Of a stretch of 64,000 nucleotides of DNA, positions 17,433 to 26,300 are shown one piece after another (the first letter of the stretch is position 1; each line of letters begins with the position of its first letter). The notes under the pieces are model-generated. The model was given only the letters and a program-made list of their open reading frames with translations, was not told where the DNA came from and did not search any database. Position numbers and translations under genes: made by a program. The stretch covers positions 1-64,000 of the forward strand of contig URDX01000002.1 of NCBI GenBank assembly GCA_900546695.1, written 5' to 3'. Source of the stretch: an uncultured Eubacteriales bacterium. Its GTDB lineage: Bacteria > Bacillota > Clostridia > Oscillospirales > CAG-272.

Positions 17433-18320
17433 ATGAAACTTATTCCTGTCAGATATCGTAATGTTGAATATCCTAACGGCATTATCCCGGTTTTGCGGGA
17501 GGTAGCGGGGAATATTGATTCAAAGCCACTGTCTGTAGATACACCGTATTCGCTGCATACGGAGTATTCCTACATGAAAAGAAGGTTTGATTCCGAGCTG
17601 CTTTCCGACCTGGATGAGCTTAAGGATGCCGAAAGAAACGGCATACCGATGCTGTGGTACAGTGATAGATGGAGCTATGAATACGCACTTTTTATCAAAC
17701 GCCTTGTGAGCGGCAGCATAGCACCCGAGGTGATAGAGCTCCACCCTCCGTTCTCGGATTATTGCGCCGATTTGGAAACATTTCTTTCCCGTTATAAGAT
17801 TTTCAGCGACGAGATAGCACGCGATTACCCGCATGCCGAGCTCCTGCTTGAGAACAGATGCGGGACGATGTACAATAAGTCAAAGTTTTTGATATCAAAG
17901 TGCGATGACGTTCTGTCGCTTTGCGACACACTGAAAAGTCGCAGCGACATAAACTTGGGCGTTGTTTTGGACTATCCGCAGCTTTTCAGCGCCGAGGGCA
18001 TAAGCCTTGATGCGGTAGAGCTCGACAAAATACTGTCGTTTAATGAGACCTTGAAGAGTTATAGGGAACAGATCAGGGCTATTCATTTGTGGGGTAAGAA
18101 AAGGGGCAAAAATAAGCAGCGTTGGATAGCGCATTCGGGAGACCTGAATTCGTTTTTCAGCGGCGATACCGTAAAAAAAGAGACGTTCATCGCTTCGCTT
18201 ATGGACACCTTTGACGACGATGTTCGTAGATACTTCGTGCCCGAGGTGAATTCTTCGGGCGATGATCTGAGAAGCATTGTAAATGACCTGTGCGAGGCGG
18301 GAGTGAGCTTCGCGGAATAA
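17433..18320 (+). CDS. xylose-isomerase-like TIM-barrel protein
   Basis: 295 residues; two ATGs at 17427 and 17433 are both usable and the second is placed better behind GAAAGA. The pattern of a sugar-phosphate isomerase/epimerase (AP_endonuc_2) barrel is visible: IELHPPF near 113, LLLENRCG near 138, GVVLDYPQLF near 177, IRAIHLWGKK near 212 and VPEV near 272 would supply Glu, Asp, His and Glu metal ligands. Such barrels isomerise or epimerise sugars and related keto compounds with a divalent metal. Its high G+C resembles the ABC genes. Substrate unknown. Confidence 0.7.
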   Translation: MKLIPVRYRNVEYPNGIIPVLREVAGNIDSKPLSVDTPYSLHTEYSYMKRRFDSELLSDLDELKDAERNGIPMLWYSDRWSYEYALFIKRLVSGSIAPEVIELHPPFSDYCADLETFLSRYKIFSDEIARDYPHAELLLENRCGTMYNKSKFLISKCDDVLSLCDTLKSRSDINLGVVLDYPQLFSAEGISLDAVELDKILSFNETLKSYREQIRAIHLWGKKRGKNKQRWIAHSGDLNSFFSGDTVKKETFIASLMDTFDDDVRRYFVPEVNSSGDDLRSIVNDLCEAGVSFAE

Positions 18321-18401
18321 GATCTGAAGCCAAATCTGTGCTTTGATTTTTAAATCATATGCCTACGTTTGTGCTTGTTAATTGGATTAAGGAGAACTTA
18401 A

Positions 18402-19355
18402 ATGGAGATTATCGCTACCGCGGGAGCTTCGGTGAAGGATGATTTGTTGGAAGCGCTTGTCAAGCAGGGGCTGAACATTGATGTTGACTACTTCCGTTTT
18501 AATTTGGGAAAGTATGATTCGACAGAAGCTACATGGCTGCGTGTGAATGAGATACTTTCGATGAAGAAAAAGTACGGAATCAGATTGATGATCGATATTC
18601 CTTATCCTTTCCGTAAGCCGCGTATATTTATTAACAATGATCGGAATTTGATAGAAGCAGATATCGGAGATTCTTTTGATATCAGTTACAGTCGAAATGA
18701 TGCAGTATATACGGACTCTGAAGATATACAGGCGCTCTGTGTCGGGGATTTAATTTCCGATTCTGATGGTGAAGAAGTTCTGTGTGTAAAAGAAAAAAAG
18801 GAGAATTGTTTAGTTGTCGAGGCGATCAAAGAGTGTTGTATCTTTGATAAAAAGGGTATTTGCTTCGGAACATTGCTTTCGAGTCAAGAAAGGAGAGGCT
18901 TGTACAGAGATATAGTTAATTATTTATGTCCGACAAGTGTTGCGCTGTCGTTTGTTTCTGATGGTGTGGATGTTTGCGCTTTTAAAAAACTATTAAACGC
19001 AGATTGTGAGGTTATAAGTAAAATCGAGTCTTGTTCCGGGATTGAGAATCTGTTGTCAATTTCGGCTGAGTCCGATTTAATGGTGGCAAGGGGCGATTTG
19101 ATGATATATGCCGATTATATGCAATTATCGGAGAATCAAGGGAAAATTGTCGCAGCCTCTGTGAATGCCAAAAGAAAAGTGTACATAGCAACAGGAATTT
19201 TAAACTCATTGTATAAGCACAGTATACCGACACAGGCCGAGATGGTTGACATATGCACAATAGTCGGGCTTAATCCTTACGGGATTATTTTGAACGGAAG
19301 TGTTGTTCGGAATAATTTTGAAAAAGCGGTGGAAATTGTACGTCGACTGTTGTAG
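18402..19355 (+). CDS. truncated pyruvate-kinase-like TIM-barrel enzyme
   Basis: 317 residues, against 470 for the true pyruvate kinase at 47712. It aligns with that protein from start to the end of the A domain and lacks the C-terminal regulatory domain; the B-domain insert is shortened. Kept are the PEP and metal site: Arg32 and Asn34 in RFNLG, Lys207 and Glu209 in SKIESCSGIENL, Asp232 in VARGDL and Thr264 in ATGILNSL. Changed are residues around the potassium and ADP sites: the SHG after RxN is LGK, and DTKGPEIR is replaced by DIPYPFRKPRI. It is the last gene of the cluster and ends in TAG. It probably handles PEP or a pyruvate-like enolate rather than making ATP; that is inference. Confidence 0.75.
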   Translation: MEIIATAGASVKDDLLEALVKQGLNIDVDYFRFNLGKYDSTEATWLRVNEILSMKKKYGIRLMIDIPYPFRKPRIFINNDRNLIEADIGDSFDISYSRNDAVYTDSEDIQALCVGDLISDSDGEEVLCVKEKKENCLVVEAIKECCIFDKKGICFGTLLSSQERRGLYRDIVNYLCPTSVALSFVSDGVDVCAFKKLLNADCEVISKIESCSGIENLLSISAESDLMVARGDLMIYADYMQLSENQGKIVAASVNAKRKVYIATGILNSLYKHSIPTQAEMVDICTIVGLNPYGIILNGSVVRNNFEKAVEIVRRLL

Positions 19356-19491
19356 CATATGTTTTTTGCTGTGTAATTTTGTTTATTGTAATCGTTGGTT
19401 ATCTTGTTTGCGGCAGAATATACCGATAGATGGGAACGATTCCGAATCTTGCTTGCAAAGTTGAATATTATTATAAAGGAGAAAACTGTTT

Positions 19492-19974
19492 ATGTTGAGA
19501 ATTTTAACCTGGGACGAATATTTTATGGGAGTCGCGATGCTGTCGGCACAGCGCAGCAAGGATCCGTCGACGCGGGTCGGCTGCTGCATAGTGTCTGACA
19601 AACGCATAGTCGCGGTCGGCTACAACGGCATGCCGCGCGGCTGCGATGATGCCGTTTTCCCGTGGGGCAGAGACGGCGCACCGCTCGAATCTAAATATCT
19701 GTACGTCGTTCACGCGGAACTGAACGCCATTCTCAATGCTACATCCGACCTGCGCGGCGCGACGCTCTACACCTCGCTGTTCCCCTGCAACGAGTGCTGC
19801 AAGGCGATAATCCAGAGCGGAATATCGAGGATAGTCTACATAAGCGACAAGCACTGCGAGAGCGATGCGGTCATTGCCGCAAAGCGAATGCTCGACAGCG
19901 CGGGAGTGATATATTCCCGCTTTGAGAGCGAGAAAAAAAGCATAACCGTTTCGCTCGACGTGTCGGATGTCTGA
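19492..19974 (+). CDS. dCMP deaminase (ComEB-type)
   Basis: 160 residues with an AAAGGAGA site. It has the zinc-dependent cytidine/deoxycytidylate deaminase signature: HAELNA for the catalytic His-Ala-Glu and PCNECCKA for the two zinc Cys. The reaction is dCMP to dUMP, feeding dTMP synthesis in the cytoplasm. A dTMP-kinase-like gene follows 27 bases later, making a small dTTP-supply unit. It lies 136 bases after the cluster in the same direction; whether it belongs to the cluster or is the start of the host backbone is open. Confidence 0.9.
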   Translation: MLRILTWDEYFMGVAMLSAQRSKDPSTRVGCCIVSDKRIVAVGYNGMPRGCDDAVFPWGRDGAPLESKYLYVVHAELNAILNATSDLRGATLYTSLFPCNECCKAIIQSGISRIVYISDKHCESDAVIAAKRMLDSAGVIYSRFESEKKSITVSLDVSDV

Positions 19975-20001
19975 GCGGCGGCATGCTGAGGGGGACAGGA
20001 T

Positions 20002-20628
20002 ATGTTTATAGCCTTTGACGGCATGGACGGCGCAGGAAAAAGCACGCAGGTCGAGCGGCTTGAAGCATGGCTGCGCGACTCGGGGCGGGTCGTACATCGG
20101 CTCGACCTCGGAAGAACGCCGTATTTTTATGAGCTGCTGCAGCGGATAAACTCGCGCGAGCTGTCCGTGCCCGCAGAGATACGCGAGATGATATACTATT
20201 TTGAGGGGCTGTACGCGAATATCAACTACATCCGCACAACGGCGCGGGATGAGTTTGTACTTATAGACCGATACTACCTTTCGTACTTTGCCTACGGTCT
20301 CGAAAACGGCATGACCGAGGAGCAGATCGCGTTCTATACGAAAAACCTGATCGAGCCCGATCTGTATTTCTTTCTTGATGCGGATGTCGGAACGACCCGC
20401 GCAAGGATAAAGAGCTACCGCAGCTTCGACGCGCCCGAGCTCGGCTACCGATACGACGCGGAAAACGCCGCCGCAGAGGATATTGACGCAAGGTTCACGG
20501 CGTTTCAGAGCCGCGTCCGAGAAAACTATCTCTCGCACATCCGCGAGGGACATCGGGTCATCGACGCGACGCAACCGGAAATTTTAGTAGAACAGGAAAT
20601 ACGCAATGCGTTTGAAAAAATGGTTTGA
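20002..20628 (+). CDS. tmk: thymidylate-kinase-like protein
   Basis: 208 residues. P-loop FDGMDGAGKSTQ at 5-16 and the DRYYLSYFAYG motif near 93 place it in the dTMP kinase family. The usual REPGGTP substrate-binding loop is replaced by LDLGRTPYFYELL, and the LID region is unusual, so it is a divergent member that may phosphorylate dTMP or another deoxynucleotide. Behind the dCMP deaminase by 27 bases, GGGGACAGG ribosome site. Confidence 0.8.
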   Translation: MFIAFDGMDGAGKSTQVERLEAWLRDSGRVVHRLDLGRTPYFYELLQRINSRELSVPAEIREMIYYFEGLYANINYIRTTARDEFVLIDRYYLSYFAYGLENGMTEEQIAFYTKNLIEPDLYFFLDADVGTTRARIKSYRSFDAPELGYRYDAENAAAEDIDARFTAFQSRVRENYLSHIREGHRVIDATQPEILVEQEIRNAFEKMV

Positions 20629-20755
20629 TAAAGATGTTCCTATTATGGGGTTTGGTGGAATCCCTATTATGTCCGGCAAAGATAGTGAATTTCCGGTGAA
20701 ACATCGGTATCATCGGATATTCGCGGATATGATGTATTAGAACATGCGAAAATCC

Positions 20756-20961
20756 ATAGAATTGCTGTGAAAAAAGTATAACATGCATTAATACAGGCGG
20801 CTTGGTTGTTCTGCTGCCCGGCATATACGGCAGAAATATATTTTTGGCAGCGGCGGTCGTTATACTTGGCATCGGTCACATCGGAATTCATCTCGCCCAT
20901 CGAAAAGAGGCGGAGCGGCTGCAGAGGGCGAATGCACGGAAATCGAAAACGGAGGAAGGTT
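20756..20961 (+). pseudogene. remnant of a small membrane protein
   Basis: After a TAG at about 20753, one frame stays open without a normal start codon and encodes NTGGLVVLLPGIYGRN, a hydrophobic segment and a basic end (HLAHRKEAERLQ), looking like the last third of a membrane protein. It runs into the lipoprotein gene. Nothing else was recognised between 20629 and 20961. Confidence 0.3.
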
Positions 20962-21501
20962 ATGAGAAAATTTACAGGCGCTGTCGCGCTCGTTATGCTT
21001 TGTGCGGCTCTTTCGGGCTGTGGGGAAAAGCTCTACAACGGTACGGACGGGCTTATCGAAAAGGCAAGGGAGGAGCTTCCGCTCTCCGATGCCGCGACGA
21101 CCGAGATAAAGTACGGCGGCATGATAATAACGAGTGACAACGCGCTCGCATGGTATATCTCGGGCGACGAATATCAGGCGCATTATTATCTGCCGATGGA
21201 AATTGAACTGAAGGACAGCGAAAGATGCGCATTCGTCAGGTCATACAAGCCGATGACGGGCGACGCGAAGGATATTGCGTATGTAAAATGGAACGACGGA
21301 TACGTGTTTATTATCAACAATCCCGATTGTGCCGTGCTCAGGATAACGGGCGGAAACGGCGACCGCTATGAGTCGATAGACAGCAGCCGGCTCCCGTATG
21401 TCTATTATTATCCCGCGCTCAATGCCGAATACGGCTTTCTTGACTCCGACGGAAACGAGCTCGGTGCAGGCTCATCGGAGGCGCAGGATGGCGTCGAGTA
21501 A
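20962..21501 (+). CDS. lipoprotein of unknown function
   Basis: 179 residues from the ATG at 20962, which has GGAGGAAGG just upstream; the longer frame from 20806 is not supported. Residues 1-20 are a lipoprotein signal with lipobox ALSGC. The mature part is mixed alpha/beta with no motif I recognise. The next gene, a broken TfoX-N, overlaps its end by 14 bases. Confidence 0.75.
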   Translation: MRKFTGAVALVMLCAALSGCGEKLYNGTDGLIEKAREELPLSDAATTEIKYGGMIITSDNALAWYISGDEYQAHYYLPMEIELKDSERCAFVRSYKPMTGDAKDIAYVKWNDGYVFIINNPDCAVLRITGGNGDRYESIDSSRLPYVYYYPALNAEYGFLDSDGNELGAGSSEAQDGVE

Positions 21502-21811
21502 AGAATATCTCAGCTTTATTAAAGAGTAGCTGTCCGAGCTTGACAATGTCGCGTACCGCGCGATGATGGGGGAGTACATAATATATTATCGCGGAAAGAT
21601 TGTCGGCGGGATATATGACGACCGACTGCTCGTCAAGCCGACATGCTCGGCGCGCGGTTATATGCCGGATGCTGCTGCCGAACCGCCGTATGAAGGTGCA
21701 AAAGAGATGCTGCTTGTCGATAATGTCGACGACAGAGAATATCTTGCCGAGCTGTTCCGTGCGATGTATGATGAGCTCCCGATGCCGCGTAGCAGGGCGC
21801 GTCGTGGCTGA
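21488..21811 (+). pseudogene. TfoX N-terminal-domain protein interrupted by one TAG
   Basis: From ATG 21488 the frame reads MASSKEYLSFIKE, TAG at 21527-21529, then LSELDNVAYRAMMGEYIIYY...GGIYDDRLLVKP and ends MYDELPMPRSRARRG. The whole is collinear with small TfoX-N proteins of Firmicutes, in which a Gln stands where the TAG is (EQLSEL). Nothing else is damaged. Either a recent CAG to TAG mutation, an assembly error, or a decoded amber codon. Translation from the ATG at 21563 could give a truncated product. TfoX-N proteins are small cytoplasmic proteins, some linked to competence; the role of this subgroup is unknown. Confidence 0.85.
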
Positions 21812-22057
21812 TAAAAGCGGCAGGTAAGTGCAGAATTAAAGCGGCTGAAAGGCGGCGGAAGAGAATACGGACGAGAAAAGCGGCTGAAAAAACAGCCGAA
21901 AAGAACGTAAGAAAATACGGCTGAGAAGAACGGCATGACGGCACACGCCCGTGCGGGCTGTGTACGTTGGCGGATGTAGCTTTGACTGTCTCGCGTCGGA
22001 TGCTATGCTCGCGGATGCGTTGACACGGTAGCTTAACAATGCAGTGAGTATGCCGTC

Positions 22058-22216
22058 GTGAACGAGGAAGAAAGCAGCATCAGCATCAGCATCAGTCATG
22101 TTTATCTTCAGATGGCAGACGACGATGAGCTTATTCCCGACGGCGCATACGTGCCGTAGGGTTACGCTGACGGATTGTCCGCTTCGCGGAGCTTTTCGGT
22201 CTACCCGAGAACATGA
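22058..22216 (+). pseudogene. unidentified coding remnant
   Basis: A frame with coding-like composition (HVYLQMADDDELIPDGAYVP, then TAG at 22157-22159, then GYADGLSASRSF) ends at a TGA. A short microsatellite of agcatc units lies at 22075-22097. Upstream (21835-22057) similar decayed text can be guessed but not identified. Low confidence. Confidence 0.3.
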
Positions 22217-22235
22217 CAAAGAAATAAGAAACAAA

Positions 22236-22267
22236 ACTACAGCTGCGGTTTGCACGGCTGTGGTTTT
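22236..22267 (+). terminator. hairpin with T-run
   Basis: actacagctg pairs with cggctgtggt through a 9-base loop and is followed by TTTT, before the promoter of the glycosidase gene. Confidence 0.5.
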
Positions 22268-22339
22268 AAACGCCGGTGCGCTGCGAGGCGGCACTACGCG
22301 CGATTTTTTGCGTGTCACCTATTTGTCACATTTCGGCAC

Positions 22340-22368
22340 TTGAAATTCGGGGCACTTTATGATATACT
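22340..22368 (+). promoter_or_regulatory. promoter of the phosphodiester glycosidase gene
   Basis: TTGAAA, 17 bases, TATACT, 57 bases before the ATG at 22426. Confidence 0.7.
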
Positions 22369-22425
22369 GTACTGTATTTTGGACAAATGTCTATATGAAT
22401 ATAAATCGGATTCAGGAAGGCGATT

Positions 22426-24204
22426 ATGGAAGATAAATTTTTTGACAGCGATATGTTCGGCAGCGATTCTTCGGACGGCGACGATATCAGCTTTTCGTCA
22501 ATGCTTTCCGCTATAAACGGAGACGGCGGAGACGAGGCGGACGGCGCTGCAGCGGATGCCGATGCGGCTGAGGATATCGGTGCGGCTGATGCCGACGACG
22601 CTGTAACCGACGGCGGATATGACGACGGCGATGCGGGTGAACATGACGAGTTCCCGCCCGATACCGAGGACGAGTCGGACGATGAATTTCTCGGCGATGA
22701 GTCGGCGGCTTCCGCACAGGATGCGCGGGACTGTGCGGCTGACGCTGCGGAGCAATACGGGGCGCAGGATGCCGCGGACGGCGCTTATGAGGCTGACGGG
22801 AGCGATGCCGCATATGCAGATGCCGAGACGGACGATACATATGCAGGCGACCCCGATGATGCGTATGCGGAAAATTCCGATGCTGTCTACGCAGACGGTG
22901 CGTCGGGCGACTATGATGATGCTGCCGACGATGCGGTAAACGACTGTGATGAGTCGAGTGCCGACGATGTGACGGAAGAATACGGCGAAGCGGATACTGC
23001 GGCGGATGAAGCTACTGCAGACAGCGGATATGCGGCGGAGCCGACATATGAAGCGCCCGCAGCGCCGAAGGCTGTTCCGCTCTCCGCGCTGCACCGAGAT
23101 GCGGAGCTGAGCACGGGTCACGGCAGGCGCAGCAAGGGCAAGCGCAGAAAGTCGGCAGAGCCTAAGAAAAAGCTCACCCCCGGCTGCGTCGTCAGACGCA
23201 TTCTTGCGTCGGTGCTTGCGGCGGTCATTATTGCGGTATATCTTGTGCTGACGGTGATTTTCGTTCTTGTAAAGGGACCTTCACCGAGCGCGAAGCGCCT
23301 GTTCGTGCTGTCGGTCAAGGAGACGAGCGCGGCGGGCTTTCTCGCAAACATATTCCTGCCTGACGACGAAGTGGACGCAATTCTCGCGGCGCAGGAGCAG
23401 TCGGCGGCAGGTAACGATGAGACTACCGATTCGTCGCTCATCAGCATCGACAAAAAGCCCGAAACGGACGCCGCTCAGTCGGATGTTCCCGCAAATGCCG
23501 AGCCCGAGGATCCGGGCGACGGCATCGAGATAATAGAGGTAAAGAAGGAAAGCTTCAACGGCATTATCATGAAGATAGCCGACCCGAAGCGCGTTTTCCT
23601 CGGCGTGCCCGACACCTACGGCGAGACTGCAGTCGGACTTACTCTCCGTCAGATGGCGGCTAAATACGGCGCGCTCGGCGGCATAAATGCAGGCGGCTTC
23701 TATGACCCGAACGGCAGCGGCAAGGGTGGTATTCCCGACGGTCTCGTCATAAACGACGGCGAGCTCATCTGGGGCAACGCGACGACCGCATACAACGTTA
23801 TCGGCTTTGACGGCGACGGTATTCTGCACGTCGGAAGCATGACGGGCAACACCGCGCTTTCGCTCGGTATAAAATATGCCTGCTGCTTCGGTCCGACCCT
23901 TGTCGTTAACGGCAAGGCGTGCAACGCGCGCGGCTCGCTCGGCGGCGGAATGAACCCCCGTACGGCGATTGGACAGACGGCTGACGGCAGTGTTCTCTTT
24001 GTGGTCATTAACGGCAGAAGCCTCGGCAGCCTCGGTGCGACATACGACGACCTGACCGACCTGCTCATCGAGTACGGTGCGGTAAACGGCTCGAATCTCG
24101 ACGGCGGCTCATCCTCGCTGCTGCTATACAACGGCGAGCTGCTTAATGTCAGCGCGTCGGTTATCGGCGAGCGAGAATTGCCGACCGCATTTCTTGTCAA
24201 ATAA
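22426..24204 (+). CDS. membrane-anchored phosphodiester glycosidase (NAGPA domain)
   Basis: 592 residues in three parts. Residues 1-215 are low-complexity and extremely acidic, built of Asp, Ala, Glu and Gly with many DAD, YAD and DDA words. A basic patch and one membrane helix follow (about 230-285). The extracellular C-terminal part (about 375-592) is a phosphodiester glycosidase domain, PF09992, with GINAGGFYDPNG, NPRTAIGQ and NLDGGSSSLL, which removes sugar 1-phosphodiester caps, as in exopolysaccharide metabolism. The acidic N-terminus would be cytoplasmic by the positive-inside rule. Own promoter; a structured repeat follows its stop. Confidence 0.85.
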   Translation: MEDKFFDSDMFGSDSSDGDDISFSSMLSAINGDGGDEADGAAADADAAEDIGAADADDAVTDGGYDDGDAGEHDEFPPDTEDESDDEFLGDESAASAQDARDCAADAAEQYGAQDAADGAYEADGSDAAYADAETDDTYAGDPDDAYAENSDAVYADGASGDYDDAADDAVNDCDESSADDVTEEYGEADTAADEATADSGYAAEPTYEAPAAPKAVPLSALHRDAELSTGHGRRSKGKRRKSAEPKKKLTPGCVVRRILASVLAAVIIAVYLVLTVIFVLVKGPSPSAKRLFVLSVKETSAAGFLANIFLPDDEVDAILAAQEQSAAGNDETTDSSLISIDKKPETDAAQSDVPANAEPEDPGDGIEIIEVKKESFNGIIMKIADPKRVFLGVPDTYGETAVGLTLRQMAAKYGALGGINAGGFYDPNGSGKGGIPDGLVINDGELIWGNATTAYNVIGFDGDGILHVGSMTGNTALSLGIKYACCFGPTLVVNGKACNARGSLGGGMNPRTAIGQTADGSVLFVVINGRSLGSLGATYDDLTDLLIEYGAVNGSNLDGGSSSLLLYNGELLNVSASVIGERELPTAFLVK

Positions 24205-24525
24205 AATCGTCCGGACCGAAAAAGCGAAAACAAGTTGAGTTTATCATTCTTTCATATGTCCCATATGGCGAGAAAGGAGTCGGAATCCTGACGGATTCCT
24301 GCTTAAGGTTTAATGTTTTCGCTTTTTCTGCGCCCGATTTCGCCGCGCGACGTACGCTTGTACGCCTTGCGCGACGAAATCGAACACTCCAAACGATTTT
24401 ATCTCTCCCCTTTGCAGGGAGGCTAAAAAAGCGCAGACCACAACCCGTCTCTGCCGTACGCTTGTACGGCGACGAGTTGCGTTTCGACGCTTCTGCATCT
24501 TTTTTATCTCTCCCTGCGACGGTTC
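24203..24525 (-). repeat. modular hairpin repeat, copy 1 (double)
   Basis: Read in the direction of the upstream glycosidase gene (plus strand): a 14-base perfect stem gaaaaagcgaaaac (24218-24231) with gttttcgctttttc (24315-24328), a second stem cgatttcg (24335-24342) with cgaaatcg (24375-24382), each enclosing smaller hairpins. A partial second unit follows (24411-24525) with ctaaaaaagcgcagacc, the gccgtacgcttgtacggc hairpin and the end sequence acgcttctgcatcttttttatctctcc. The same modules occur at 39378 and 56700. A perfect 28-base direct repeat (24203-24230 and 24529-24556) brackets the double unit. Likely works as a terminator or RNA-end structure. Confidence 0.75.
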
Positions 24526-24602
24526 GACAAAATCGTCCGGACCGAAAAAGCGAAAATGAGTTATTTTAGGAAAGGCAGCTTTCGCGAGGCGGAAGCGACG
24601 GT

Positions 24603-26300
24603 ATGAACGTGAAAAATTCCGAAAAGAAGCGTATGCCGCTGTTCTGGCGCATATTTCTTATAGTTTCGCTCGTGCTCGTTCTGCTTATAACGGCGGGCGG
24701 ATTCGTGTTTGCACGGTATATGAGCGAGTATGAAGCGTCGCGCATCGAGACGGTGCTCGACAATTTCAAGGATGAATACGACCTTGACCGCCTTGCGGTA
24801 GTTATTGCCGAGAATCTACCCTCCGACTGCGGAAAATTCCTGTCGGCGGAGCAGACGGTCAGCAGTCTTATCATGCCCGCGCTCGGCGATGATTACATCT
24901 GCACAAAGCGGGTCGGCGAGTACACCGACGACAAGCCCGTCTACACCGTGATGATAGGTGAGCGGGAGATCGGGCGTGTTTCGTTTGAAAAGACGGGGAG
25001 CAGCTTCTTCGGCTTTGACGAATGGAGCGAAGGAAAGCTCGAATATACGGGCGACTTCTCCGACATGCACTACGACAGCTTTTATATCAAGGTTCCCGGC
25101 GGTGCGACGGTCACGCTCGCGGGCTCGCAGCTGTCGGGCACGTATAACCGCGGCTCGGAGAAGTATGCGGGAGCATGTGCCGAGCTTGAGGACCCGAAAA
25201 AGATGCCGCTGTGCGATCTTTATGAGGTCGGAGAGGGCTATGACGGCTTTCTCCCGGCGGTAAAATACAACGGCGCAGAGCTGACGGTGCTCTCGGATAC
25301 AAAGACCGACGGCGTACGCACGCTCGCCTACTCGCTCCCCGAGAGCTCGCTGCACACCCTCACCGTGACCGTTCCCGAGGGCTCTGCCGTCTATCTCGGC
25401 GACACCCTTGCGGGCGACAAGTTTATATCGGATGAGAAGGTCGAGCTCAGCGGACTCTCAGAGTGGAATGCGGCGGCAGCGGAGCAGCCGAAGTTTGTAA
25501 AATATGTTTTCCCCGGACTGGTTTCCGAGCTTACTCCCACCGCAAAATCCGCTAAGGGCGCGTCGCTTACCCCTGCGGGCGAAAATGATGCGCATACCGA
25601 TTACGTCTTTGACGTTCCCGCAGAAGAACTCATCACCGCGAAGATAAACGCCCCCGACGGCGGTACAGTCACCGTCAACGGCATAAAGCTCACCGACGCG
25701 CAGCTGGTCAGCCGCGAATCGGTATGTCAGGAGATCGACGCGATAAGCAAGTTTATCACAAACCCCAAAACAACCACCCTCTACGAGGTGTCTGGGCTCT
25801 ATCTCCTGCCCGAGGTCACTATTACCGACGCGAGCGGAGCGGAGCTGACCGTCGAGTGCGAGGACAGCTCGTTTACCTATGCAAAGGAGCCCTCCGAGCA
25901 GCTTAAGACAGAGCATGAACAGTATGTTACCAGGTTCGTCGACGGCTATATCAAGTACTATACCGACGGCGCATCGCGCATAGCAGCAAACTATCAGAGT
26001 CTTATTCTCCCTTATCTGCAGCCGGGAAGCGTCGCTTACAGCTATCTGTCTACTGTGTACAGCTCGCTTGCATGGACGGGCAGATGCACTATATACGATA
26101 AGCAGATAAAGACCTACGACTATCAGTCATGGGGCGACAATGCCTTCTCCTGCAAGATAGATTTTGACCTCTCGTTCTATTCTTCAAACTCCGAGCAGGA
26201 TACCGAGGAGCATGTACGCGCATGGCAGCTCTACTTTGTAAATACCACGGGCGGTGCAAACGGCTGGCGGATAGCAAAGATGGTTTTTGACGCAGAATAA
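24603..26300 (+). CDS. large membrane-anchored extracellular protein of unknown function
   Basis: 565 residues. One membrane helix at about 14-37 anchors it; the rest is outside. At least three beta-rich repeats can be seen with words such as FYIKVPGGATVTLAG, LTVTVPEGSAVYLGDT and TAKINAPDGGTVTVNG, resembling small PEGA- or TcaA-like domains. The C-terminal 110 residues (YVTRFVDGYIKYYTDGA onward) look like an NTF2-like fold. It follows the glycosidase gene and its repeat in the same direction and may act in the cell envelope. I do not recognise a named family. Confidence 0.8.
   Translation: MNVKNSEKKRMPLFWRIFLIVSLVLVLLITAGGFVFARYMSEYEASRIETVLDNFKDEYDLDRLAVVIAENLPSDCGKFLSAEQTVSSLIMPALGDDYICTKRVGEYTDDKPVYTVMIGEREIGRVSFEKTGSSFFGFDEWSEGKLEYTGDFSDMHYDSFYIKVPGGATVTLAGSQLSGTYNRGSEKYAGACAELEDPKKMPLCDLYEVGEGYDGFLPAVKYNGAELTVLSDTKTDGVRTLAYSLPESSLHTLTVTVPEGSAVYLGDTLAGDKFISDEKVELSGLSEWNAAAAEQPKFVKYVFPGLVSELTPTAKSAKGASLTPAGENDAHTDYVFDVPAEELITAKINAPDGGTVTVNGIKLTDAQLVSRESVCQEIDAISKFITNPKTTTLYEVSGLYLLPEVTITDASGAELTVECEDSSFTYAKEPSEQLKTEHEQYVTRFVDGYIKYYTDGASRIAANYQSLILPYLQPGSVAYSYLSTVYSSLAWTGRCTIYDKQIKTYDYQSWGDNAFSCKIDFDLSFYSSNSEQDTEEHVRAWQLYFVNTTGGANGWRIAKMVFDAE

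Noticed and set aside
8636..19355. RiPP, lasso-peptide or NRPS/PKS cluster
   Set aside because: No convincing precursor peptide, no cyclase, dehydratase, condensation or ketosynthase domain; the exporters have no leader-peptidase domain.
20802..21137. 111-codon frame overlapping the lipoprotein gene
   Set aside because: Its second half is the shifted frame of the lipoprotein; only the first part is kept, as a low-confidence remnant.
24203..24556. Insertion sequence remnant between the direct repeats
   Set aside because: No transposase text on either strand; the content is explained by the hairpin repeat modules.
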